From: Nocardioides gansuensis | GTDB taxonomy: Bacteria; Actinomycetota; Actinomycetes; Propionibacteriales; Nocardioidaceae | Length of the DNA stretch: 64,000 bases | Direction of reading: 5' to 3' | NCBI RefSeq assembly: GCF_003076135.1 | Contig: NZ_QDGZ01000001.1 | Location: forward strand, 682,001-746,000 | Shown here: piece by piece, positions 57,094 through 64,000 of the stretch | Layout of the letters: each line of letters opens with the position of its first letter | How positions within the stretch are numbered: the first letter of the stretch is position 1 | Position numbers and translations under genes: made by a program | The notes under the pieces: generated by a model | What the model was told of the DNA's origin: nothing | Databases searched by the model: none | The model's input: the letters and a program-made list of their open reading frames with translations, nothing else

Positions 57094-57921
57094 GTGCGCC
57101 TGCGGATCGACCTCGCCTACGACGGCACGGACTTCTCCGGCTGGGCGACGCAGCCGACGCTCCGCACCGTGCAGGGCACCCTCGAGGCGGCGCTCGCCAC
57201 TGCGCTGCGCCTTCCTGAGGTGCGGGTCGTGTGCGCCGGTCGCACCGACACCGGCGTGCACGCACGGGGCCAGGTGGTCCACGTCGACGTCGAGCCCGAC
57301 ACCCTCGCAGCATCGGCCGGGAGGGCCACCGAGCCGCCGCTCGACTCCCTGCTGCGCCGGCTCAACGGCATCCTGCCCGCCGACGTCCGCGTACGCCGGG
57401 TGGCCGAGGCCCTGCCCGGCTTCGACGCCCGCTTCTCCGCGGTCTGGCGGCGCTACGCCTACCGCGTCGCCGACGCCCCCGAGCTGGTCGACCCGCTGAC
57501 GCGCCGCCACGTGCTGGCCTGGCCGCGGCCGCTCGACCTCCAGGCGATGAACGCCGCCTCCGCGCCCCTGGTGGGGCAGCAGGACTTCGCGGCCTTCTGC
57601 AAGCGGCGCGAGGGCGCGACCACCATCCGCACCCTGCTCGAGCTGTCCTGGGCGCGCGACGCCGACGGGCTCGCGGTCGGGCGGGTCGTGGCGGACGCGT
57701 TCTGCCACAACATGGTGCGATCCCTCGTCGGCTGCCTGCTGGCCGTCGGGGAGGTCAGGCGGCCTCCGCAGTGGGCGCACGAGGTGCTCGTCAAGGGGGT
57801 GCGCGACCCCGCTGTGACCGTCGTACACGCACACGGGCTCACCCTGGAGGAGGTCGGCTATCCGGCAGCGGACGAGCTGCAGGCGCAGGCGGAGCGGGCC
57901 CGGGCCCCGCGCCGCATGTGA
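57094..57921 (+). CDS. truA: tRNA pseudouridine(38-40) synthase TruA
   Basis: The 275-residue enzyme isomerises U38-U40 in the anticodon arm. Catalytic Asp52 lies in [12 protein letters not shown]. Also present are [30 protein letters not shown] and [22 protein letters not shown] 57094 lies six bases after TAGGAT (57082-57087), suggesting leaderless transcription. In many actinobacteria truA directly follows rplQ; here about 4.8 kb separates them. Confidence 0.95.
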   Translation: MRLRIDLAYDGTDFSGWATQPTLRTVQGTLEAALATALRLPEVRVVCAGRTDTGVHARGQVVHVDVEPDTLAASAGRATEPPLDSLLRRLNGILPADVRVRRVAEALPGFDARFSAVWRRYAYRVADAPELVDPLTRRHVLAWPRPLDLQAMNAASAPLVGQQDFAAFCKRREGATTIRTLLELSWARDADGLAVGRVVADAFCHNMVRSLVGCLLAVGEVRRPPQWAHEVLVKGVRDPAVTVVHAHGLTLEEVGYPAADELQAQAERARAPRRM

Positions 57922-57941
57922 CGACGCGGGAGGATGGCGCC

Positions 57942-58547
57942 GTGAGCGAGGACCAGGACCACTACTTCTCCGCCGACCCGACCGTGCCGTTCGCCCGCGA
58001 GGAGTTCACCTGCGAGGCGTGGGGACACGAGCTGCGGCTCACCAGCGGCGCGGGCGTCTTCAGCAAGGGCCACCTCGACCACGCGACGGCGGTGCTCTTC
58101 CGTGAGCTCGAGCCGCCGGTGCAGGGCCAGTTCCTCGACCTCGGCTGCGGCTACGGCGTCATCGGGCTGGCCATCGCCCGCGCGGTGCCGCTGGCCACGG
58201 TCACCGGACTGGAGGTCAACGAGCGGGCCATCCTGCTCGCCAACGAGAACGCCAAGGCCCTCGGCCTCGACGGCCGCTTCGTGGCGTGCACCGCCGACCA
58301 GGTCCCCAGCGACGCGACATACGACGAGATCTGGAGCAACCCGCCGATCCGGATCGGCAAGCAGGCGCTCCACGACCTGCTGCTCACCTGGCTGCCGCGG
58401 CTCACGCCGGACGGGCGGATGGTGATGGTGGTCGGCAAGCACCTCGGCGCCGACTCACTGCAGCGCTGGCTCACCGAGCAGGGCTGGCCGACGACGCGGC
58501 TCGCCAGTGCCAAGGGGTTCAGGGTGCTGGAGACGCGCCGCGGCTGA
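57942..58547 (+). CDS. RsmC-like class I methyltransferase (MTS domain)
   Basis: The 201-residue protein has SGAGVFSKGHLDHATAVLF, motif I FLDLGCGYGVIGLAIARAVP, and the SNPPIRIGKQ motif typical of guanine-N2 methyltransferases that modify 16S rRNA. It corresponds to the single-domain RsmC/YbxB form. GTG 57942 lies 20 bases after truA, with GGGAGGAT upstream acting as Shine-Dalgarno or -10. The exact target base is not certain. Confidence 0.85.
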   Translation: MSEDQDHYFSADPTVPFAREEFTCEAWGHELRLTSGAGVFSKGHLDHATAVLFRELEPPVQGQFLDLGCGYGVIGLAIARAVPLATVTGLEVNERAILLANENAKALGLDGRFVACTADQVPSDATYDEIWSNPPIRIGKQALHDLLLTWLPRLTPDGRMVMVVGKHLGADSLQRWLTEQGWPTTRLASAKGFRVLETRRG

Positions 58548-58559
58548 CATGATCGGCGC

Positions 58560-59594
<1,035 letters not shown>

Positions 59595-59671
59595 CTCCAG
59601 CCCTGCAACAGCGCCCGCCCGGCCGGCGTTGGTAGGGCATGGATGCAGTGGTCGCAGGGGGGAGGAGCCGG

Positions 59672-60160
59672 GTGGCCGAGGGGACTCCTGACTTCGACTC
59701 GTGGGTGGCGGCCCGCGGCCAGGCGCTGCTGCGGCTCGCCTACGTGCTGACGGGCAACAGCGCCGACGCGGAGGATGTGGTCCAGGACGCGCTGTCCCGT
59801 GCGCTGCCCCGGTGGGGGCGGATCTCCACTCTTGAAGACCCCGACGCCTATGTCCGCCGGATGGTGGTCAACGCGCATGTCTCGTGGTGGCGGAAGTTCC
59901 GGCGCCGCGAGTCGCCGGTCGCGTCCACCGGGGACGGGGCCGCGCCGTCCGGCATGGCCCCCGAGGACCGGGACGCCCTGTGGCGGGCCTGTCTCGCGCT
60001 TCCCGCGGACCAGCGCACCGCGGTGGTCCTGCGCTTCTACGAGGGCCTCGACTACGCGGAGATCGCCGCGCTGACGGGGGTGCGCGAGGGCAGCGTCCGC
60101 TCGCGCGTCTCCCGCGGCATCGCGGTGCTCCGGCAGGAACTGGGTGAGTTCGATGGCTGA
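59672..60160 (+). CDS. SigE-family ECF RNA polymerase sigma factor
   Basis: The 162-residue sigma factor starts at GTG 59672, five bases after GGGGGGAGGAG. An upstream ATG at 59639 lacks such a site. Region 2 has LRLAYVLTGNSADAEDVVQD and AYVRRMVVNAHVSWWRKFRR. Region 4 has LPADQRTAVVLRFYEGLDYA and VREGSVRSRVSRGIAVLRQE. It matches the SigE-like group common in Streptomyces and Nocardioides. It overlaps the start of a membrane protein that may be its anti-sigma partner. Confidence 0.88.
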   Translation: MAEGTPDFDSWVAARGQALLRLAYVLTGNSADAEDVVQDALSRALPRWGRISTLEDPDAYVRRMVVNAHVSWWRKFRRRESPVASTGDGAAPSGMAPEDRDALWRACLALPADQRTAVVLRFYEGLDYAEIAALTGVREGSVRSRVSRGIAVLRQELGEFDG

Positions 60161-61145
60161 CTTCGAGACGCGGATCCGCGCGTCGCTCGAGCGAGCGGCG
60201 GACGCTGCTCCCGAGCCGGCGGGGCTCGCTGCAGCGGCCCGGCGGAGGCTGCGCCGCCGGCGTACGGCCGTGGGTGCCGCCGTCGCGGTGGTCGCGCTGG
60301 TCGCGGCCGTGCCACTGGGCCTGGCGACGCTCGGCAGCGACGACGGCCGGGGACCGCAGGTGGCGACCCAGGCGCCGTCACCCGCGCCGAGCGCGGACCC
60401 CTGGCGCACGGAGACCTGGCACGACGTGACCCTCCAGGTGCCGGCGACGTGGGGGCACGGAGGGACCACCACGTGGTGCACCAGCGCCGATACTCCGGCG
60501 GACGCCGTCCCCTCGGTCTCGCGGCCAGGAGAGGTGAGCGCGATGATCGCCTGCACGCCGATGAGCGGCTACGGCGTGAAGATCGAGGACCTCGCGACGA
60601 TGCAGGTCGACTGGGCGCACCCGAGCGGGCATGTCTGGCAGTACGACACCGAGGGCGTTGACGTCGAGGCCTATCCCGACGGCGCCTGGCTGTCGGTCTG
60701 GTACGACGACGAGGTCGCGGTCACGATCGTGACTCCCGAGCGCGGGCTGACCGAGGAGATCGTGGCCTCCGTCCGGCGCATCGACGGCCGCGACCCGAAC
60801 GGCTGCCCGACCGACCTCGGCGCGGCCGAGGCGAGCCGCACCGGGGACGCGGAAGGCTTCTCGCTCTGCCGCTACGACGGCCTGGACCTGCTCGACGCCA
60901 GTGGGGTGTTGCCTGAGCCGGACGCCGCCCGGTTGCTCGACGCCATCGAGGCCGCACCGGTGCGCGCCCAGCTCAGGAAGTGCGCCGCACAGCTGGCCGT
61001 CCTGAGGACCGTGCTCCTCGACGACGGCCAGTACCTCGGCACGGTGGTGACCGGCGACGACTGCCTGGAGGGGATCCACCTCTCCGGAGTCACCCGCGAG
61101 CTGACCGATGACGTGCGCAGCCAGATCGCCCTCACCCGCACCTGA
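60153..61145 (+). CDS. Single-pass membrane protein, possible anti-sigma partner
   Basis: The 330-residue protein has a short cytosolic segment, MADFETRIRASLERAADAAP, a basic RRRLRRRRT cluster, one TM segment (about 39-59) and a ~270-residue extracellular domain with several Cys. No catalytic motif is recognised. Overlap with the sigma gene (8 bases) suggests co-regulation. The cytosolic part is too short for a typical zinc anti-sigma domain, so the anti-sigma role is only a guess. GTG 60144 is an alternative start. Confidence 0.6.
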   Translation: MADFETRIRASLERAADAAPEPAGLAAAARRRLRRRRTAVGAAVAVVALVAAVPLGLATLGSDDGRGPQVATQAPSPAPSADPWRTETWHDVTLQVPATWGHGGTTTWCTSADTPADAVPSVSRPGEVSAMIACTPMSGYGVKIEDLATMQVDWAHPSGHVWQYDTEGVDVEAYPDGAWLSVWYDDEVAVTIVTPERGLTEEIVASVRRIDGRDPNGCPTDLGAAEASRTGDAEGFSLCRYDGLDLLDASGVLPEPDAARLLDAIEAAPVRAQLRKCAAQLAVLRTVLLDDGQYLGTVVTGDDCLEGIHLSGVTRELTDDVRSQIALTRT

Positions 61146-61230
61146 CCCCGACGGCCGATCGCCAGGGTCGACCGAGTCGTCGCCGTAAACCGGGTGCACG
61201 CCGACCAGCAGCGGGGGAGGATGACTCGTT

Positions 61231-62910
61231 GTGGGTCACGTGGATGTCGCCGGAGTGCGCTACGAGCTGCCGGACGGCCGGGTGCTGCTCGACGACGTCA
61301 GCTTTCGTGTCGGCGAGGGCGCGAAGGTGGCGCTCGTCGGGGCCAACGGCGCCGGCAAGACGACGCTCCTGCGCATCGTGACCGGTGACCTCGCGCCGCA
61401 CGCGGGCGTGGTGACGCGATCGGGCGGGCTCGGGGTGATGCGGCAGTTCGTCGGCCACGGGGGTGCCGACGAGACCGTCGCAGACCTTCTCCTCTCGGTC
61501 GCGCCGCCGCGCGTGCGGGCGGCGGCCGCCGAGGTCGACCGGTGCGAGCTCGCGCTGATGGACACCGACGACGAGCGCGTGCAGATGGCCTACGCCACCG
61601 CCCTCGCGGAGTACGCCGACGCCGGGGGCTACGACCTCGAGGTCACCTGGGACGTGTGCACGACGGCGGCGATGGGGCTGCCCTACGAGCGCGCCCGCCA
61701 CCGCTCGCTCACGACGCTGTCGGGCGGCGAGCAGAAGCGCCTCGTGCTGGAATACCTCCTCCGCGGTCCCGACGAGGTGCTCCTCCTCGACGAGCCCGAC
61801 AACTACCTCGACGTGCCGGGCAAGATCTGGCTCGAGGAGCGGATCAACGAGTCCCCGAAGACCATCCTCTTCATCAGCCACGACCGCGAGCTGCTGGCCA
61901 ACACGGCCACCCGGATCGTCACCGTCGAGCTCGGCAGCGCCGGCAACCTGGTGTGGACGCACCCCGGAGGCTTCGCGACCTACCACGCGGCCCGCGAGGG
62001 ACGCTTCGCCCGCTTCGAGGAGCTGCGCAGGCGCTGGGACGAGGAATACGCCAAGCTGCGCGCCCAGATGCTGATGTACAAGCAGAAGGCCGCCTACAAC
62101 TCCGACATGGCCAGCCGCTACCAGGCCGCGCAGACCCGGCTGCGGAAGTTCGAGGAGGCCGGCCCGCCCACCGAGCAGCCGCGCGAGCAACAGGTCAAGA
62201 TGCGGCTCAAGGGCGGCCGCACCGGCAAGCGCGCGGTCGTCTGCGAGTCGCTCGAGCTGCTCGGGCTGATGCGGCCGTTCGACCTCGAGGTCTGGTACGG
62301 CGAGCGCGTGGCCGTGTTGGGCTCCAACGGCTCCGGCAAGTCCCACTTCCTCCGGCTGCTCGCCGGCGGCGGCACCGACCCCGACATCGAGCACCAGCCC
62401 GTCGGCGTACCTCCCGCGCCCGTCCCGCACACCGGGCTGGCGAAGCTGGGAGCCCGGGTGCGCCCGGGCTGGTTCGTGCAGACCCATGAGCACCCCGAGC
62501 TGGTGGGCCGCACGCTCCTGCAGATCCTCCACCGCGGCGACGAGCATCGCGACGGCATGGGTCGCGAGCAGGCCGCCCGGGTGCTCGACCGCTACGAGCT
62601 GGCGCACGCCTCGGAGCAGAGGTTCGAGTCGCTCAGCGGCGGCCAGCAGGCGCGGTTCCAGATCCTGCTGCTCGAGCTGTCCGGGGCGACGCTGCTGCTG
62701 CTCGACGAGCCGACGGACAACCTCGACGTGCAGAGCGCCGAGGCGCTGGAGGCCGGTCTGGAGGCGTTCGAGGGCACGGTGCTGGCGGTCACCCACGACC
62801 GCTGGTTCGCCCGCGGCTTCGACCGCTTCCTGGTCTACGGCGCCGACGGGTCGGTCTACGAGTCGTCGGAGCCGGTGTGGGACGAGGGCCGGGTCGCCCG
62901 CACCCGTTGA
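61231..62910 (+). CDS. ABC-F family ATPase
   Basis: The 559-residue soluble protein has two ABC domains and no TM segment. The first has GANGAGKTT, LSGGEQKRL and LLLDEPDNYLD. The second has GSNGSGKSH, LSGGQQARF and LLLDEPTDNLD. A basic interdomain linker contains YKQKAAYNSDMASRYQAAQ. ABC-F proteins bind the ribosomal E site and rescue stalled or antibiotic-bound ribosomes. No resistance-specific long linker is obvious. GTG 61231 has GGGGGAGGA upstream. Confidence 0.9.
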   Translation: MGHVDVAGVRYELPDGRVLLDDVSFRVGEGAKVALVGANGAGKTTLLRIVTGDLAPHAGVVTRSGGLGVMRQFVGHGGADETVADLLLSVAPPRVRAAAAEVDRCELALMDTDDERVQMAYATALAEYADAGGYDLEVTWDVCTTAAMGLPYERARHRSLTTLSGGEQKRLVLEYLLRGPDEVLLLDEPDNYLDVPGKIWLEERINESPKTILFISHDRELLANTATRIVTVELGSAGNLVWTHPGGFATYHAAREGRFARFEELRRRWDEEYAKLRAQMLMYKQKAAYNSDMASRYQAAQTRLRKFEEAGPPTEQPREQQVKMRLKGGRTGKRAVVCESLELLGLMRPFDLEVWYGERVAVLGSNGSGKSHFLRLLAGGGTDPDIEHQPVGVPPAPVPHTGLAKLGARVRPGWFVQTHEHPELVGRTLLQILHRGDEHRDGMGREQAARVLDRYELAHASEQRFESLSGGQQARFQILLLELSGATLLLLDEPTDNLDVQSAEALEAGLEAFEGTVLAVTHDRWFARGFDRFLVYGADGSVYESSEPVWDEGRVARTR

Positions 62911-62922
62911 GCAGGTGCGGCC

Positions 62923-63303
62923 TCAGCCGCCGCTGCCGTAGGGCCTGGTGATGATCTCCAGGCTGTGCCCGTTGGGGTCCTCCCAGTAGACACCGCGGCC
63001 GCCGTCGTTGTGGTTGATCTCGCCGCGCCGGCGGTGGAAGGGATCCGCCCAGTAGCGCAGCTCGCGCTCCTGGATGCGGCCGAAGATCTCGTCGAACTCC
63101 GGCTCGGTGACGAGGAAGGCGTAGTGCTGAGGGACCGGCTCGGAGTCGTCGAGGACGTCCAGGCTGACCCCGTTGCTCAGCTCGAGGACGAGGAACGGCC
63201 CGAACGGCTTCGGCTCGTCGAGGCCCAGGACGTCGACGAAGTGCCGGGCCGTCGCCTGCTTGTCGCGCGCGTGGACGATCGTGTGGTTGAGCTGGACAGG
63301 CAT
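62923..63303 (-). CDS. VOC (glyoxalase-fold) family protein
   Basis: The 126-residue protein has HTIVHARDKQATARHFVDVL, FLVTEPEFDEIFGRIQER, and a C-terminal GGRGVYWEDPNGHSLEIITR that holds a metal-ligand-like Glu. It is a single-module VOC protein of unknown substrate. ATG 63303 lies seven bases after TACCTT (63316-63311), which suggests leaderless transcription. Longer in-frame starts would run into the upstream inverted repeat. Confidence 0.85.
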   Translation of the reverse strand: MPVQLNHTIVHARDKQATARHFVDVLGLDEPKPFGPFLVLELSNGVSLDVLDDSEPVPQHYAFLVTEPEFDEIFGRIQERELRYWADPFHRRRGEINHNDGGRGVYWEDPNGHSLEIITRPYGSGG

Positions 63304-63322
63304 GGCGTCCAAGGTAACGCGG

Positions 63323-63413
63323 CCGCTCCGTGGACCGGGATAGTCCGTGACGAACGGACCCTGTTCCGGCGCCGGTGAGGGTCCGATCGTCACGGACTAT
63401 CCCAGCGGAGCGG
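63323..63413. repeat. Large inverted repeat, 33 paired bases, upstream of the VOC gene
   Basis: Three paired blocks form one stem: CCGCTCCG with CGGAGCGG, GGGATAGTCCGTGACGA with its exact complement (63337-63353, 63387-63403), and CGGACCCT with AGGGTCCG. A 6/2-base bulge and one mismatch separate the blocks. The 15-base loop contains the palindrome CCGGCGCCGG. It lies between the protease stop and the VOC promoter and may terminate the protease transcript. Confidence 0.9.
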
Positions 63414-63422
63414 CGTGCGACG

Positions 63423-64000
63423 TCACTCGGCGTCGGAGTCCAGCTCCATGTCGGCGCTCTGCTCGTCGCCGTCGCTCGTCCACGTCACGGTGACCGTGTC
63501 GCCGGGCCGGTAGGACCGGATGGTGGCCACCAGGGAGTCGGCGCCGGTGATGTGGGTGTCGTCGACGCGGGTGATCACGTCACCCGGCTCCAGGCCGGCC
63601 TCGTCCGCGGTCGATCCGGCGGTGACCTCCTGGACCTGGGCGCCGGAGTGTCCCTCCACCCGCGAGTCGGAGACCTGGATGCCGAGGCGCGCGTGCGTCG
63701 GAGTCTCGCCGGCGGTGATCTGGTCGACGATCGGCATGACCTCGTCGATCGGGATGGCGAAGCCGAGGCCGATCGACCCCGCGCCGCTCTCACCGAACGG
63801 CGACTCGCCGGCGGCGGTGCGGATCGAGGAGTTGATGCCGACGACCGCGCCCGTCATGTCGACGAGGGGGCCCCCGCTGTTGCCCGGGTTGATCGCCGCG
63901 TCGGTCTGGATCGCCGGGTACGTCGTGGAGTTGCCCTCCTCGTCGCGCGCGACGTTGACGGGCCGGTCGAGGGCGCTGACGATGCCGCTGGTCACGGTGG
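63423..64000 (-). CDS. HtrA/DegP-like serine protease with PDZ domain, 5' end outside window
   Basis: The frame is open through the right edge, so only the C-terminal ~192 residues are visible. They include the catalytic Ser motif [12 protein letters not shown] preceded by PAIQTDAAI, a substrate-pocket region [11 protein letters not shown], and a PDZ domain ([20 protein letters not shown]). The catalytic His and Asp would be upstream. HtrA-type proteases of actinobacteria are usually membrane-anchored quality-control enzymes facing outside. Confidence 0.92.
   Translation of the reverse strand, partial: TVTSGIVSALDRPVNVARDEEGNSTTYPAIQTDAAINPGNSGGPLVDMTGAVVGINSSIRTAAGESPFGESGAGSIGLGFAIPIDEVMPIVDQITAGETPTHARLGIQVSDSRVEGHSGAQVQEVTAGSTADEAGLEPGDVITRVDDTHITGADSLVATIRSYRPGDTVTVTWTSDGDEQSADMELDSDAE

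Overview
The window is a high-GC actinobacterial chromosome segment. GTG starts are frequent, several genes look leaderless, and DUF3027, DUF2530 and FHA/RDD families are present. Gene content and order suggest a Propionibacteriales member close to Nocardioides. This is inferred from family content, since there is no rRNA in the window. No tRNA, rRNA, insertion sequence, integrase or CRISPR array was seen.

Layout. (1) 1-13.1 kb is an accessory and housekeeping stretch: an FHA protein cut by the left edge, an RDD-FHA membrane protein, a secreted subtilase, a HAD-LarE fusion, a cold-shock protein, an MFS carrier, DUF3027, a methyltransferase, DUF2530, an NCS2 purine permease flanked by 32-bp-period repeats, and a MarR/MFS pair whose MFS gene appears to start at ACG. 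cspB, MFS, DUF3027, DUF2530 and marR occur in the order I recall for mycobacterial Rv0871-Rv0880. (2) 13.1-17.6 kb is the str operon (rpsL-rpsG-fusA-tuf), closed by a 16-bp terminator. trmB and a lipoprotein hydrolase follow. (3) 19.3-32.3 kb holds the S10 and spc operons (rpsJ to rplO), then secY-adk-map. (4) 32.4-47.9 kb lies between map and infA. It holds a TerC-family metal exporter behind a yybP-ykoY (Mn2+) riboswitch, and a signalling/cell-surface cluster. The cluster is an HNH-nuclease lipoprotein, a Ser/Thr kinase and an FHA protein on the minus strand, divergent from a 2071-residue tandem-repeat/Fn3 protein, a MoxR ATPase, a DUF58 protein and a transglutaminase-fold membrane protein. 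This resembles the PFNA cluster of bifidobacteria, but the transglutaminase has lost its catalytic Cys and His and no PP2C phosphatase is visible. (5) 48.1-52.3 kb is the alpha operon (infA-rpmJ-rpsM-rpsK-rpsD-rpoA-rplQ), with unusual direct and palindromic repeats between rpoA and rplQ. (6) 52.4-57.1 kb is a block of small regulators and enzymes placed between rplQ and truA: DUF2786, MerR-VOC, GntR, PfkB, and an ArsR/SRPBCC/DinB-like operon. (7) 57.1-64 kb holds truA, an RsmC-like methyltransferase, an aldo/keto reductase, a SigE-type sigma factor with a membrane partner, an ABC-F ATPase, a VOC protein, a large inverted repeat and an HtrA-type protease cut by the right edge.

The translation genes form compact coupled runs with TGATG, ATGA or GTGA junctions and Shine-Dalgarno sites. 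At least ten solitary genes instead have a TANNNT-like box 6-7 bases before the start codon, which fits leaderless transcription.
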